A stretch of DNA of 64,000 nucleotides, from the NCBI GenBank assembly GCA_000381565.1, contig KB906725.1, positions 88,515-152,514 of the forward strand. Reading direction: 5' to 3'. Below the pieces are notes generated by a model, which made no database searches, was not told where the DNA came from, and saw only the letters and a program-made list of their open reading frames with translations. Positions within the stretch are counted from its first letter, which is position 1, and every line of letters starts with the position of its first letter. A program made the translations under genes and the position numbers. Positions 44,369 through 54,850 of this stretch are shown in pieces. The DNA comes from Oxalobacteraceae bacterium AB_14 (GTDB taxonomy: Bacteria; Pseudomonadota; Gammaproteobacteria; Burkholderiales; Burkholderiaceae_D).

Positions 44369-44863
44369 TTAGTAGAACGAAGAAGAGGAGTTGCTGCCGG
44401 GGCGGAAGCGCTTCACGCGCGCGGCGCCGGAGGTCACATGCAGCTTGCCGCCATGACGCTGCTTGTACCAGCCGGGGATGGCCGAATTGCGCACCAGCTT
44501 TTTGCGGCGGAACTCGCGCGCCTTGCGCGACAGGTCGTCGGTGGTGGCGTTGCTGATGGTCGGCGAGTGGATGGTCGGCGTGTCGTGCCAGGCGTTTTCC
44601 ACCTCGGCCACGTGCTGCGACATCGAGCTTTCGACGTCCGCCTTCACGCTCTCGGCCGCCGCCTGCACTTCTTTCTGGAGGTTTTTCAACTCTTCCAGTT
44701 CGATTTCGCGCGAGACTTCGGATTTGACTTCGTTCAGATAGCGTTGGGCGCGGCCGTATAGCGTCCCGGCCATGCGCGCCACCTTGGGCAGCTTTTCAGG
44801 ACCGATGACGACCAGCGCAACCACGCCGATCACAGCAAGTTTGGTAAGACCGAGATCGATCAT
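44369..44863 (-). CDS. tatB: Sec-independent protein translocase subunit TatB
   Basis: A single N-terminal membrane helix followed by an amphipathic helix: MIDLGLTKLAVIGVVALVVI, then GPEKLPKVARMAGTLYGRAQ, as in TatB. A charged coiled-coil region (about residues 45-80) and a variable basic tail follow, ending in PGSNSSSSFY. TatB binds TatC and the signal peptide. Length 164 residues. It lies between tatA (40 bases upstream) and tatC (0 bases). Confidence 0.93.
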   Translation of the reverse strand: MIDLGLTKLAVIGVVALVVIGPEKLPKVARMAGTLYGRAQRYLNEVKSEVSREIELEELKNLQKEVQAAAESVKADVESSMSQHVAEVENAWHDTPTIHSPTISNATTDDLSRKAREFRRKKLVRNSAIPGWYKQRHGGKLHVTSGAARVKRFRPGSNSSSSFY

Positions 44864-44903
44864 AAGGGTGTTTCAGCGAAAAGGGAGCACCGCTCCCCCC
44901 TGC

Positions 44904-45107
44904 TTACTTCTTCTCTTTAGCGTCGACGTCGATGGTGCCGGGAGCGGCTGGCGCAGCTGGCTTGTCGTCGTCGCCCTTGACGCCATCCTTGAAGCCTTTC
45001 ACAGCCTTGCCGATGTCCGAACCCATATTGCCCAGTTTTTTGGTGCCGAATACCAGCATCACAATCACCAGGACGATCAACCAATGCCAAATACTGAATG
45101 AACCCAT
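44904..45107 (-). CDS. tatA: Sec-independent protein translocase subunit TatA
   Basis: A 67-residue protein: [20 protein letters not shown] (N-terminal helix), [20 protein letters not shown] (amphipathic helix), then an acidic, Ala/Pro tail. It polymerises to form the Tat conduit. Two ATG codons are adjacent (45110 and 45107), with AAGGGG upstream; I take 45107 because of better spacing. The frame is open to 45194 without a ribosome site. Confidence 0.94.
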   Translation of the reverse strand: MGSFSIWHWLIVLVIVMLVFGTKKLGNMGSDIGKAVKGFKDGVKGDDDKPAAPAAPGTIDVDAKEKK

Positions 45108-45232
45108 CATATTCCCCTTGCAAGGCGCATGCGCCCAATTTATCCGTTGATTCGAGAACTGCTGCAACAGTATAAGCGAACCGCAGCCTGTCATGTAGAT
45201 GTCATGCGGTCAGCGATATAACGCCATGGTGA

Positions 45233-45604
45233 CTAGCGTTGTCCGCGCCAGGGGTGCGGGCCGCCAATCACGTGCAGATGTAAATGGTACACCTCCTGGC
45301 CGCCGTTGGGACCACTGTTAATCAGCGTCTTGTAGCCGCCGGTCGGCGAGCCGTCCGCATCATAGCGGACCCCGCAGCCGGCTTCCTCTGCCAGACGGGG
45401 GGCCAGCGCCAGCATCTTGCCCAGCAGCGGCGCTTCATTGGCGCTGCAATCCGACAAGGTCGAGAAATGTTGCTTCGGGATCAGCAGCAAATGCACCGGG
45501 GCGGCCGGGTTGATGTCTTTGAAGGCCAGCAGGTCTTCATCTTCGTAGACGATGGCAGAGGGGATTTTCTTCTCAGCTATTTTGCAAAACAGACAATTTT
45601 CCAC
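45233..45604 (-). CDS. HIT family (HinT-like) nucleotide-binding protein
   Basis: A 123-residue histidine-triad protein: CLFCKIAEKKIPSAIVYEDE, then LLAFKDINPAAPVHLLLIPK, and the triad HLHLHVIGG near the end. HinT-type enzymes hydrolyse purine phosphoramidates such as AMP-lysine. Two N-terminal cysteines (Cys4, Cys7) may bind zinc. It is located between hisE and tatA, 21 bases after hisE, a conserved arrangement in Burkholderiales. Confidence 0.92.
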   Translation of the reverse strand: MENCLFCKIAEKKIPSAIVYEDEDLLAFKDINPAAPVHLLLIPKQHFSTLSDCSANEAPLLGKMLALAPRLAEEAGCGVRYDADGSPTGGYKTLINSGPNGGQEVYHLHLHVIGGPHPWRGQR

Positions 45605-45625
45605 AACGACTCCGTAAATAGGGGA

Positions 45626-45964
45626 TTATTCCTTGCGAGCGGCTTTTTCGGCTATGCCGGAAACGCCTTCGCGGCGCGCCAGCTCGTCGAGCACCTGCTG
45701 CGGCTTCAGATCAAACTGGGCCAGCAGCACCAGCGTATGGAACCACAAGTCGGCCACCTCGTACAGCACCTTGCCGCTGTCGCCGCCGGCGCGCGCATCC
45801 TTGGCGGCCATCACGGTTTCGGTGGCTTCCTCGCCGATCTTCTTCAGGATGGCGTCGTCGCCCTTGGCGAACAGCTTGGAGGTGTAGGACGTGGCGGGAT
45901 CGCCGCCGTTGGCCAGTTTGCGCGATTCGATGATGCCGGCCAGGCGGTCCAGGATAGTGCTCAT
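45626..45964 (-). CDS. hisE: Phosphoribosyl-ATP pyrophosphatase
   Basis: HisE hydrolyses phosphoribosyl-ATP to phosphoribosyl-AMP, step 2 of histidine synthesis. A 112-residue all-alpha MazG-like protein with [20 protein letters not shown], then [10 protein letters not shown] and [18 protein letters not shown]. It is separate from hisI (fused in enterics). ATG 45964 overlaps the hisI stop in ATGA, so translation is coupled. Confidence 0.94.
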   Translation of the reverse strand: MSTILDRLAGIIESRKLANGGDPATSYTSKLFAKGDDAILKKIGEEATETVMAAKDARAGGDSGKVLYEVADLWFHTLVLLAQFDLKPQQVLDELARREGVSGIAEKAARKE

Positions 45965-46425
45965 GTGGATTTCTTTGCTTTGGTTTTCGCCACGGTGGCG
46001 GGGGTGTAGATTTCGGACGGGTCTTTCAGCACCGGCTCGGTGTTCTGCCAGTCGCCTTCCAGCGCGCCGCCTTCGAACTTCTGGAAGAAGCAGGAATGGC
46101 GGCCGGTATGGCAGGCGATGCCGCCGGCCTGCTCGATTTTCAGCAGCACCACGTCTTCGTCGCAGTCGAGGCGGATTTCCAGCACCTTCTGCACGTGGCC
46201 CGATTCCTCGCCCTTGTGCCAGAGCTTCTTGCGCGAGCGGCTCCAGTAGACGGCCTCGCCCAGCTCGACCGTCTTGGCCAGCGCGTCGCGGTTCATCCAG
46301 GCGAACATCAGCACATCGTTGCTGCCCGCTTCCTGGGCGATGACCGGCACCAGGCCGTGCTCGTCCCACTGGATTTTCTTCAGCCATTTAGCCTTGGCCA
46401 AGGCGCTTGCGGTAGTCGACATCAT
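45961..46425 (-). CDS. hisI: Phosphoribosyl-AMP cyclohydrolase
   Basis: HisI opens the adenine ring of phosphoribosyl-AMP (step 3). Signatures: [58 protein letters not shown], then [10 protein letters not shown], which together hold the metal-binding Asp/Cys/His residues. 154 residues from ATG 46425 (an ATG one codon later and a TTG at 46434 are alternatives). The C-terminus ends with a Lys-rich tail, and the stop overlaps hisE by 4 bp. Confidence 0.94.
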   Translation of the reverse strand: MMSTTASALAKAKWLKKIQWDEHGLVPVIAQEAGSNDVLMFAWMNRDALAKTVELGEAVYWSRSRKKLWHKGEESGHVQKVLEIRLDCDEDVVLLKIEQAGGIACHTGRHSCFFQKFEGGALEGDWQNTEPVLKDPSEIYTPATVAKTKAKKST

Positions 46426-46434
46426 CGTTTCCAA

Positions 46435-47196
<762 letters not shown>

Positions 47197-47201
47197 GGTA
47201 T

Positions 47202-47993
47202 TTAGTTTTCTTCCGAGTCGACTTCCAGGTCGCCGCTCAGTTCATCCGCGCGCAACTGGGCCGAGGCCAGGTCGATGGTGCCTTCGTAAATCGAACGGCC
47301 GCAGATCACGCCCTCGATGCCTTCGTCCTGGACAGCGCACAGCGCTTCGACGTCGCCCAGGTTGTGCAGGCCGCCCGAAGCGATGACCGGAATCTTGACC
47401 GCCTGCGCCAGCTTGACGGTGGCTTCGATGTTCACGCCGCCCATCATGCCGTCGCGGCCGATGTCGGTGTAGATGATAGCTTCGACGCCATAGGCTTCGA
47501 ACTTCTTGGCCAGGTCGATCACCTCGTGGCCGGACATCTTGCTCCAGCCGTCGGTGGCGACCTTGCCGTCCTTGGCGTCCAGGCCGACGATGATGTGGCC
47601 CGGGAAGGCGCCGCAGGCGTCGTGCAGGAAGCCCGGCTCTTTCACCGCGGCGGTGCCGATGATGACGTAGCTGATGCCGGCGTCCAGGTAGCGCTCGATG
47701 GTGTCGAGGTCGCGGATGCCGCCGCCCAGCTGCACCGGGATTTCATCCAGGTCGTTTTCTTCGGCGTATTCCTGCACCACTTTCAGGATGGCCTTGACCG
47801 CCGCTTCGTTCTTCGGCTTGCCGGCGAAGGCGCCGTTCAGGTCGACCAGGTGCAGGCGGCGCGCGCCTTGCTTGAGCCAGTGCAGGGCCATGTCGGCCGG
47901 GTCTTCGGAAAATACGGTGGCGAGTTCCATATCGCCTTGTTTCAAGCGAACGCAGTGACCGTCTTTGAGGTCGATGGCAGGAATGAGCAGCAT
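47202..47993 (-). CDS. hisA: ProFAR isomerase
   Basis: HisA (5'-ProFAR isomerase) carries out step 4 by an Amadori rearrangement. A (beta/alpha)8 barrel, 263 residues: [69 protein letters not shown] and [18 protein letters not shown]. The general acid/base Asp residues (AIDL and TDIGRDG) are present. The C-terminus extends past the barrel with an acidic tail (DLEVDSEEN). Confidence 0.96.
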   Translation of the reverse strand: MLLIPAIDLKDGHCVRLKQGDMELATVFSEDPADMALHWLKQGARRLHLVDLNGAFAGKPKNEAAVKAILKVVQEYAEENDLDEIPVQLGGGIRDLDTIERYLDAGISYVIIGTAAVKEPGFLHDACGAFPGHIIVGLDAKDGKVATDGWSKMSGHEVIDLAKKFEAYGVEAIIYTDIGRDGMMGGVNIEATVKLAQAVKIPVIASGGLHNLGDVEALCAVQDEGIEGVICGRSIYEGTIDLASAQLRADELSGDLEVDSEEN

Positions 47994-48026
47994 GATGGTT
48001 TCAGTAGATTTAAGGGGTAAATGAAA

Positions 48027-48665
48027 TCAAGGGTTCCAGTGAACGAAATTTTTGTACAACTGCAATCCGGCCGCGGCGCTTTTCTCCGGGTGGAACTGGG
48101 TCGCAAAAATATTATCACGGGCGACGGCGCAACTGAACGCCGCACCGTAGACAGTTAGGCCAACGGTGTGCTCGGGCCGTTCAGGCTGGGCGAAATAGCT
48201 GTGCACGAAATAGAAATAACTGTTGTCGGCGATGTCCTGCCACATCGGGTGAGACGCGTTCTGGTGGACTTGGTTCCAGCCCATCTGCGGCACTTTGAAG
48301 CGCGAGCCGTCTTCCTGCAATTGGCCGTCCAGCTGGAAGCGTACCACTTTGCCCGGCAACAGGCCGAGGCCGGCGGCGTTGCCTTCCTCGCTGACGTCGA
48401 ACAGCATCTGCTCGCCGATGCATACGCCCATCAGCGGCTTGGTCTTGGCGGCCACCAGCAGCGCTTCCTGCACGCCGGACTCGCGCAGGCTGCGCATACA
48501 GTCCGGCATGGCGCCCTGGCCAGGCAGCACGATGCGGTCGGCCGATTCGATGTCGGCCACTGCGCCGGAAATGAGCACATTGGCTTCGGGCGCGACGGCG
48601 CGCAGGGCCTGCGCAACCGAGCGCAGATTACCCATGCCGTAATCAACTACTACGATTTTTTTCAT
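48027..48665 (-). CDS. hisH: Imidazole glycerol phosphate synthase, glutamine amidotransferase subunit
   Basis: HisH produces ammonia for HisF from glutamine. Class I amidotransferase, 212 residues: [16 protein letters not shown], oxyanion/PGQGAMPDC region, nucleophile Cys in [13 protein letters not shown], and the His/Glu pair in [10 protein letters not shown]. It sits between hisB and hisA as usual. Confidence 0.95.
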   Translation of the reverse strand: MKKIVVVDYGMGNLRSVAQALRAVAPEANVLISGAVADIESADRIVLPGQGAMPDCMRSLRESGVQEALLVAAKTKPLMGVCIGEQMLFDVSEEGNAAGLGLLPGKVVRFQLDGQLQEDGSRFKVPQMGWNQVHQNASHPMWQDIADNSYFYFVHSYFAQPERPEHTVGLTVYGAAFSCAVARDNIFATQFHPEKSAAAGLQLYKNFVHWNP

Positions 48666-48686
48666 GATGTGGGGTTTGCAAACTCG

Positions 48687-49277
48687 TTAAAGACTGCCCT
48701 TGGTCGACGGGATGGTGCCGGCGGCGCGCGGGTCCAGCTCGGACGCCATGCGCAGCGCGCGGCCGAAGGCCTTGAACACGGTTTCGCATTGATGGTGGGC
48801 GTTGGTGCCGCGCAGGTTGTCGATATGCAGCGTGACCAGCGCATGGTTGACGAAGCCGCGGAAGAATTCCAGCGTCAGGTCGACGTCGAAGGTGCCGATC
48901 ATCGCGCGCGTGAACGGAATGTGGTACTCGATGCCTGGACGGCCGGAGAAATCCAGCACCACGCGCGACAGCGCCTCGTCGAGCGGCACGTACGAGTGGC
49001 CGTAGCGGACGATGCCCTTGCGGTCGCCGATGGCCTTGGCCACGGCCATGCCCAAGGTGATGCCAACGTCTTCCACCGTGTGGTGGTTGTCGATGTGGAT
49101 GTCGCCGGTCGCTTCCACGTCCAGGTCGAACAGGCCGTGACGGGCGATCTGGTCCAGCATGTGGTCCAGGAAGGGTACGCCGGTGTTCAGCTTTTGCTGG
49201 CCGGTGCCGTCAAGGTTGATGGAAACGCGGACTTGGGTCTCGTTGGTGTTGCGGATGATTTCTGCGGTGCGGTTCAT
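48687..49277 (-). CDS. hisB: Imidazoleglycerol-phosphate dehydratase (monofunctional)
   Basis: HisB carries out step 6. This is the short, monofunctional form (196 residues), without the N-terminal phosphatase domain of enteric HisB, so histidinol phosphatase must be encoded elsewhere. Signatures: [10 protein letters not shown], then [35 protein letters not shown], and the second metal site [20 protein letters not shown]. Confidence 0.95.
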   Translation of the reverse strand: MNRTAEIIRNTNETQVRVSINLDGTGQQKLNTGVPFLDHMLDQIARHGLFDLDVEATGDIHIDNHHTVEDVGITLGMAVAKAIGDRKGIVRYGHSYVPLDEALSRVVLDFSGRPGIEYHIPFTRAMIGTFDVDLTLEFFRGFVNHALVTLHIDNLRGTNAHHQCETVFKAFGRALRMASELDPRAAGTIPSTKGSL

Positions 49278-49307
49278 GAAGGGCTCGCGATGGCGATGAT
49301 GGTAACG

Positions 49308-50408
49308 TTAGGCTGCCAGCGATGCGCCAAAGGCATCGAGGAAGGTGGAATTCTCTTCCGGGGTACTGACCGTGATACGCAAACAATTGGCCAGCACATC
49401 GTGCATTTTACCTACATTTTTGACTAATACCTTGCGGGACAGCAGTTTCGCGTAGGCATCGTCGGAATTGGGCACCCGAATCAAGATAAAATTCGCCGCC
49501 GAGGGAAATACCTCGACGCCGGGCATGGCGGCCAATGCAGCCGTCAGATCGGCGCGTGCGGCGCGCAAAGCGGTGGCCTGCTGGTTCAGCACCGCCACGT
49601 GGTCGAGCGCGAATTCGGCCGCTGCCTGCGTCAACACGTTGATGTTGTAAGGAGGCCGCACTTTGTCCAACTCCGCCAGCAATTGCGGCGCCGCCGACAT
49701 ATAGCCGAGGCGGATGCCGGCCAGGCCCAGCTTCGATACGGTGCGCATCACGACCAGATTGTTAAATTCCGGCAGGCGGTGCATGAAGGTCTGCTGTGCG
49801 AACGGTTCGTAGGCTTCGTCGACCACGGCCAGGCCTACGCCGTTCTCGTCGAGCGCCTTGATGATGGCGACGATGTCGTCCGCCGCGAACAGGTTGCCGG
49901 TCGGGTTGTTGGGATAGGACAGGAACACCAGCGACGGCTTGTGCTGCTTGATCGCGGCCAGCATGGCCGGCAGATCCAAGGTCAGGTCGGCCTTGAGCGG
50001 CACGCCGACGTAGTCCATGCCGGCGAATTGCGCCGAACGCTGGTACATGACGAACGACGGCGTCGGCGCCAGCACCACGGCGCGGCGCTCCTGCAGCGCG
50101 CAGCCCATGCACAGGATCGAGATCAGTTCATCGGAGCCGTTGCCCAGCATGACGTCGTAACCGGCCGGCACGCCCAGCTTGGCGCACACGCTTTGCTTGA
50201 TGCTGGCGTAGGACGCGACCGGGTAGCGGTTCAGCGTCACGTCCACCAGGCGGCGGGCCAGCTCCTCGCGCAGATGATGCGGCAGGTGGTAAGGGTTCTC
50301 CATCGCATCCAGTTTGATATAACCACTCGCGTCGGCGACGTGATAGCCATGGATGGCGCGCACGTCGGAGCGGATGGTGGTGTTGACCAGGGTGTCGATG
50401 GAAGACAT
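49308..50408 (-). CDS. hisC: Histidinol-phosphate aminotransferase
   Basis: PLP-dependent class II aminotransferase, step 7 of histidine synthesis. Signatures: YIKLDAMENPYHLPHHLREE (N-terminus), MLGNGSDELISILCMG, FLSYPNNPTGNLF, AVVDEAYEPFAQ and the PLP lysine in RTVSKLGLAGIRLGY. Length 366 residues. In the operon it follows the DNA methyltransferase gene by 13 bases. Confidence 0.94.
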   Translation of the reverse strand: MSSIDTLVNTTIRSDVRAIHGYHVADASGYIKLDAMENPYHLPHHLREELARRLVDVTLNRYPVASYASIKQSVCAKLGVPAGYDVMLGNGSDELISILCMGCALQERRAVVLAPTPSFVMYQRSAQFAGMDYVGVPLKADLTLDLPAMLAAIKQHKPSLVFLSYPNNPTGNLFAADDIVAIIKALDENGVGLAVVDEAYEPFAQQTFMHRLPEFNNLVVMRTVSKLGLAGIRLGYMSAAPQLLAELDKVRPPYNINVLTQAAAEFALDHVAVLNQQATALRAARADLTAALAAMPGVEVFPSAANFILIRVPNSDDAYAKLLSRKVLVKNVGKMHDVLANCLRITVSTPEENSTFLDAFGASLAA

Positions 50409-50421
50409 CTTACTTAAGCTC

Positions 50422-51240
50422 CTATGAGTTGACTAAACTTCGCTTGGGTGAGGATTTTTTCTTTTTTTCAGGCGGCGCCGGTATTTCCGGCATCGCCAGG
50501 CGTTCGGCAATGATGGCGCAATAATCGGGATTGAGTTCGAACCCGACGTAATTGCGGCCGCAGCGCTTGGCGGCGATCGCGGTCGTGCCGCTGCCCATGA
50601 ACAGGTCCAGCACCACGCCGTCCGGCGGGCACGAAGCCTTGAGCATGCGCTCGATGATCTCCAGCGGCTTTTGCGTCGGATGGTCGGCGCGCTCGGGATG
50701 CTCGCGGTGCAGGCGCGACACGCTCCACAAATCCTTGGGGTTGTAGCCCATTTCCAGCCATTTGGCGCCGATGAAGATCGAGCGCGAACGGGCCTTCTTG
50801 GTTTCGGCGTCGTAGGGAATGCGCACCGAGTCCAGGTCGAAGTAGTAATCCTTGCGGCGCACGAAGAAGCCGATGGTGTCATGCACCGACGAGTAGCTGC
50901 GCACGCTGCCGCCCATCGACGGCACGCGGCGGTCCCAGATAATCTCGTTCATCATCGTCATGCGCTTTTTCAGCAGCACGAAGATCTCCGGCGAGAAGCG
51001 CCAGGTCAGGAAGATGTACAGGCTGCCGTTGGGCTTGAGCTTCGGCAGCGCGGCGTCTATCCATTGTTCGGTCCAGCGCAGGTACTCTTCCACCGTTTGG
51101 GTATCGGAGTCGTTGCCGTAGTCCTTGCCCAGGTTGTACGGCGGGTCGGTCAGTATCAGGTCGATGGAACCGTCCGGGATGCGCGCCAGGCCGGTCAGCG
51201 CATCCTCACAGAAGACCTGATTGATCCATGCTTCGCTCAT
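50422..51240 (-). CDS. Beta-class DNA methyltransferase inside the his operon
   Basis: A 272-residue amino-methyltransferase (N6-adenine or N4-cytosine) of the circularly permuted beta class. The catalytic motif IV (DPPYNLG, residues 32-38) comes first and the S-adenosylmethionine motif I ([10 protein letters not shown], 211-220) last, with HPTQKP (187-192) between. ATG 51240 overlaps the hisD stop in ATGA, so the gene is translationally coupled to hisD and must be expressed with histidine genes. There is no restriction endonuclease or specificity gene nearby. The C-terminus is basic ([11 protein letters not shown]). Solitary enzymes such as CcrM or YhdJ are the closest models; the target site is unknown. 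Confidence 0.9.
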   Translation of the reverse strand: MSEAWINQVFCEDALTGLARIPDGSIDLILTDPPYNLGKDYGNDSDTQTVEEYLRWTEQWIDAALPKLKPNGSLYIFLTWRFSPEIFVLLKKRMTMMNEIIWDRRVPSMGGSVRSYSSVHDTIGFFVRRKDYYFDLDSVRIPYDAETKKARSRSIFIGAKWLEMGYNPKDLWSVSRLHREHPERADHPTQKPLEIIERMLKASCPPDGVVLDLFMGSGTTAIAAKRCGRNYVGFELNPDYCAIIAERLAMPEIPAPPEKKKKSSPKRSLVNS

Positions 51241-52553
51241 TTGAGGCGCAGCTCCGCGCTGCGGGCGTGGGCCTGCAGACCCTCGCCGTAGGCCAGTTCC
51301 GCCGCCACCTTGCCCAGCGTTTGCGCGCCCGCTTCGCTGACGTGGATGATCGACGAGCGTTTCTGGAAATCGTACACGCCCAGCGGCGACGAGAAGCGCG
51401 CGGTGCGCGAGGTCGGCAGCACGTGGTTCGGGCCGCAGCAGTAGTCGCCCAGCGATTCGGACGAGTAGCGGCCAAGGAACATGGCGCCGGCGTGGCGGAT
51501 CTGGTCGGCCCACTGCTGCGGGTTCTCGGCCGAGATTTCCAGGTGTTCGGCGGCGATGCTGTTGGCGATGGCGCAGGCTTCGGCCATGTCGCGCACTTTC
51601 ACCAGCGCGCCGCGGTCGGTCAGCGAGGTGCGGATGGTTTCCGCGCGCGGCATCTGGGGCAGTAATTTTTCTATGCTCGCCTCCACCTTGGCGATGTAGC
51701 CGGCGTCGGGGCACAGCAGGATCGCCTGCGCCAGTTCGTCGTGCTCGGCCTGCGAGAACAGGTCCATCGCCACCCAGTCGGGATCGGTGGTGCCGTCGCA
51801 AATGATCAGGATTTCGGAAGGGCCGGCGATCATGTCGATGCCGACGATGCCGAACACGCGGCGCTTGGCGGCGGCCACGTAGGCGTTGCCGGGGCCGACG
51901 ATCTTGTCGACCGGCGCGATGGTCTCGGTGCCGTGCGCCAGCGCGGCGACAGCCTGGGCGCCGCCGATGGTGATGACGCGGGTGACGCCGGCAATTGCGG
52001 CGGCGGCCAGCACCATCTGGTTCTTCACGCCGTCCGGGGTCGGCACCACCATGATGATTTCCTGCACGCCGGCGACGTGCGCGGGAATCGCGTTCATCAG
52101 CACCGACGACGGGTAGGCGGCCTTGCCGCCGGGGACGTAGATGCCCACGCGGTCCAGCGGCGTGACCTTCTGGCCCAGCACCGTGCCGTCGGCTTCGGTG
52201 TAGGTGAAGCCGTTCAGTTCCTGCTTCTGGCGCTCGTGGAAAACGCGGATGCGCTGCGCGGCGATGTGCAGCGCGTTGCGCTGCGCTTCGGGAATCGCGG
52301 CCAGCGCGGCCTGCAGTTCGGCTTCGGGAATGTCGAAGGCGGCCATGCTGGCGGCGCCGCCGTTCGGAATGCGGTCGAAGCGGTTGGTGTATTCCAGCAC
52401 GGCGGCGTCGCCGCGTGCCTTGATGTCGGCCAGGATGGCGCCGACGGCGCGTTCGATCGCTTCATCGGTGCTCGCTTCAAATGCCAGCAGGGCATCCAGG
52501 GACTTTTTGAAATCGGCTTGGGTGGAATCGAGCTTGGTAATTTGAATCGGCAT
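51237..52553 (-). CDS. hisD: Histidinol dehydrogenase
   Basis: HisD oxidises histidinol to histidine in two NAD-dependent steps; zinc enzyme. Signatures: [78 protein letters not shown] and [13 protein letters not shown]. Length 438 residues. The stop (51237-51239) overlaps the start of the methyltransferase gene, and the gene lies 6 bases after hisG. Confidence 0.96.
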   Translation of the reverse strand: MPIQITKLDSTQADFKKSLDALLAFEASTDEAIERAVGAILADIKARGDAAVLEYTNRFDRIPNGGAASMAAFDIPEAELQAALAAIPEAQRNALHIAAQRIRVFHERQKQELNGFTYTEADGTVLGQKVTPLDRVGIYVPGGKAAYPSSVLMNAIPAHVAGVQEIIMVVPTPDGVKNQMVLAAAAIAGVTRVITIGGAQAVAALAHGTETIAPVDKIVGPGNAYVAAAKRRVFGIVGIDMIAGPSEILIICDGTTDPDWVAMDLFSQAEHDELAQAILLCPDAGYIAKVEASIEKLLPQMPRAETIRTSLTDRGALVKVRDMAEACAIANSIAAEHLEISAENPQQWADQIRHAGAMFLGRYSSESLGDYCCGPNHVLPTSRTARFSSPLGVYDFQKRSSIIHVSEAGAQTLGKVAAELAYGEGLQAHARSAELRLK

Positions 52554-52559
52554 GATGAT

Positions 52560-53222
52560 TTACTTTTTAGAGGCGCGTTCGAATGCTTCGATGATCGGTT
52601 GCAGGCGGGCGCGCTTGAGCTTCAAGGCGGCCTGGTTGACGATTAGGCGCGACGAGATGTCCATGATCGCTTCGACTTCTTTCAGGTCGTTGGCGCGCAG
52701 CGTATTGCCGGTGCTGACCACGTCGACGATGGCGTCCGACAGGCCGACCAGCGGCGCCAGTTCCATCGAGCCGTACAGCTTGATCAGGTCGACGTGCACG
52801 CCCTTTTTGGCGAAGTGCTCGCGCGCCGTCTCGACGAACTTGGTGGCCACGCGCAGGCGCGCGCCCTGGCGCACGGCGGTTTCGTAGTCGAAGCCGTTGC
52901 GCACCGCGACCGACATGCGGCAGGCCGCGATGTTCAAGTCGATGGGCTGGTACAGGCCTTCGCCGCCGTGCTCCAGCAGCACGTCCTTGCCGGCCACGCC
53001 GAAGTCCGCCGCGCCGTGCTGCACATAGGTCGGCACGTCGGTGGCGCGCACGATGATGACGCGCACGTCGGGATCGTTGGTCGACAGGATCAGCTTGCGC
53101 GAAGTCTCCGGGTTCTCGGTGACGGTGATGCCGGCCGCTTCCAGCAGCGGCAGGGTGTCCTCGAAAATACGTCCCTTCGACAGCGCGAGGATCAGCTGCG
53201 AGTTGGCTTGAAATGCACTCAT
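52560..53222 (-). CDS. hisG: ATP phosphoribosyltransferase, short form
   Basis: HisG catalyses the first, feedback-controlled step of histidine synthesis. At 220 residues it is the short form, which works with a HisZ regulatory subunit (not in this window). Signatures: [40 protein letters not shown] and [21 protein letters not shown] start at ATG 53222; 16 earlier in-frame codons reach towards the palindromic repeat. First gene of the his block; a REP-like pair separates it from murA. Confidence 0.94.
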   Translation of the reverse strand: MSAFQANSQLILALSKGRIFEDTLPLLEAAGITVTENPETSRKLILSTNDPDVRVIIVRATDVPTYVQHGAADFGVAGKDVLLEHGGEGLYQPIDLNIAACRMSVAVRNGFDYETAVRQGARLRVATKFVETAREHFAKKGVHVDLIKLYGSMELAPLVGLSDAIVDVVSTGNTLRANDLKEVEAIMDISSRLIVNQAALKLKRARLQPIIEAFERASKK

Positions 53223-53263
53223 TGATGCGGTCCGATAGCTAGATTTCTTAGTTATCATCCTAT

Positions 53264-53335
53264 CCGTCATCCTCGCGCAAGCGGGGATCCATACTTCGGA
53301 TGCTCAGCATGGGTCCCCGCTTGCGCGAGGACGAC
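53264..53335. repeat. Inverted pair of REP-like units between murA and hisG
   Basis: CGTCATCCTCGCGCAAGCGG (53265-53284) and its near complement CCGCTTGCGCGAGGACGAC (53317-53335) face each other around about 20 bases, giving a long hairpin. It could insulate murA from the his genes or stabilise mRNA ends. Same family as the repeats at 24378 and 62560. Confidence 0.8.
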
Positions 53336-53340
53336 AGGGC

Positions 53341-54591
53341 TTACTTTATACGCTTGATGTTGGCGCCCACTGCGGACAGCTTCACTTCCATCTGGTCGTA
53401 GCCGCGGTCGAGGTGGTAGATGCGGTCGATCAGCGTTTCGCCGCGCGCGGTCAGCGCCGCGATCACCAGCGACGCCGAGGCGCGCAGGTCGGTCGCCATC
53501 ACGGGCGCGCCCACCAGCTGCTCGACGCCCTTGATGAAGGCGGTGTTGCCGTCGGTTTCAATCGACGCGCCCAGGCGGTTCATCTCCTGCACGTGCATGA
53601 AGCGGTTTTCGAAAATCGTTTCGGTCACGCGGCTGGCGCCGTCGGCGATGGTGTTCACCGCCATGAACTGCGCCTGCATGTCGGTCGGGAAGCCCGGGTA
53701 TTCGGTGGTGCGGAAGGTCACAGGCGTCGGACGCTTGTCCATCTGCGCGCGGATCCAGTTGTCGCCGATGGTCATTTGCAGGCCGATTTCGCGCAGCTTG
53801 TCCAGCGCGGCGTCCATGATGTCGACGCGGGTGTTGCGGATCGTGATGTCGCCGCCGGTGGCCGCGACCGCGCACAGGAAGGTCGCCGCTTCGATGCGGT
53901 CGGAGATCACGGCGTGCCTGGCGCCATGCAGCCCGGCCACGCCCTGGATCGTCAGGCGGTTGGTGCCGATGCCTTCGATCTTCGCGCCCATCGCCACCAG
54001 CAGGTTGGCCAGGTCGGTCACCTCGGGTTCGCAGGCGGCGTTTTCCAGCACGGTCTCGCCTTCGGCCAGGGTGGCGGCCATCAGCAGGTTCTCGGTGCCG
54101 GTCACGGTGATCATGTCGGTGACGATGCGCGCACCCTTGAGCTTTTTGCACTTGGCGTAGATGTAGCCGCCTTCGACGGTGATGTCCGCGCCCAGCGCCT
54201 GCAGGCCCTTGATGTGCTGGTCCACCGGACGCGAGCCGATGGCGCAGCCGCCCGGCAGCGAGACCTTGGCTTCGCCGAAGCGCGCCAGCAATGGGCCCAG
54301 CACCAGGATCGAGGCGCGCATGGTCTTCACCAGCTCATACGGGGCTTCCAGCTTGTCGATGGCGCTGCCGTTGAGCGTGACCTTGTCGCCGTCCTGCGCC
54401 ACTTTCAGGCCGGTCTGGCCCAGCAGCTTGAGGATGGTCGCCACGTCGTGCAGGTGCGGCACGTTGGACAGTTCGACATCGCCGGACGTCAGCAGGCCGG
54501 CGCACAGGATAGGCAGCGCCGCGTTCTTCGCGCCGGAGATGTTGATGTCGCCGTTCAGGCGGTTGCCGCCTTGTATCAGGAGCTTGTCCAT
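53341..54591 (-). CDS. murA: UDP-N-acetylglucosamine 1-carboxyvinyltransferase
   Basis: MurA adds enolpyruvate to UDP-GlcNAc, the first committed step of peptidoglycan synthesis. 416 residues: [20 protein letters not shown], then [11 protein letters not shown]. Cys116 in [15 protein letters not shown] is the catalytic residue alkylated by fosfomycin, so the enzyme should be sensitive. C-terminal [17 protein letters not shown] is typical. It lies 6 bases after the bolA-type gene. Confidence 0.96.
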   Translation of the reverse strand: MDKLLIQGGNRLNGDINISGAKNAALPILCAGLLTSGDVELSNVPHLHDVATILKLLGQTGLKVAQDGDKVTLNGSAIDKLEAPYELVKTMRASILVLGPLLARFGEAKVSLPGGCAIGSRPVDQHIKGLQALGADITVEGGYIYAKCKKLKGARIVTDMITVTGTENLLMAATLAEGETVLENAACEPEVTDLANLLVAMGAKIEGIGTNRLTIQGVAGLHGARHAVISDRIEAATFLCAVAATGGDITIRNTRVDIMDAALDKLREIGLQMTIGDNWIRAQMDKRPTPVTFRTTEYPGFPTDMQAQFMAVNTIADGASRVTETIFENRFMHVQEMNRLGASIETDGNTAFIKGVEQLVGAPVMATDLRASASLVIAALTARGETLIDRIYHLDRGYDQMEVKLSAVGANIKRIK

Positions 54592-54597
54592 GCTTGC

Positions 54598-54834
54598 TTA
54601 TCCTTGGTATTCGTCAGGGGTGAGGGTTTTCATCGACAGCGCGTGGATTTCCTCGCGCATGCGGTCGCCCAGCGCGGCGTACACGATCTGGTGGCGCTGG
54701 ATCAAACGCTTGCCGATGAAGGCCGGCGAGACGATGACGGCCTGGAAGTGCTGGCCGTCGCCCTCCACTTCGAGGTGGGTGCATTCGAGGCCGGCGCTCA
54801 GGTAGCCGTGGATCAGTTCTGGAGTAGTGGTCAT
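54598..54834 (-). CDS. BolA/IbaG family protein
   Basis: A 78-residue BolA-type protein close to IbaG (YrbA), whose gene lies before murA in many proteobacteria. Features: VEGDGQHFQAVIVSPAFIGK, RLIQRHQIVYAALGDRM, EEIHALSMKT. BolA proteins bind monothiol glutaredoxins and [2Fe-2S] clusters; IbaG is linked to acid stress. Conserved His residues in the RHQIVYAAL segment fit cluster binding. Confidence 0.9.
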   Translation of the reverse strand: MTTTPELIHGYLSAGLECTHLEVEGDGQHFQAVIVSPAFIGKRLIQRHQIVYAALGDRMREEIHALSMKTLTPDEYQG

Positions 54835-54850
54835 GATGAAGTCCTTGGAA

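Noticed and set aside
53264..53335. Inverted repeat as ends of an insertion sequence or integron site
   Set aside because: Only about 20 bases lie between the arms, there is no transposase, and the sequence matches the dispersed REP-like family at two other loci.
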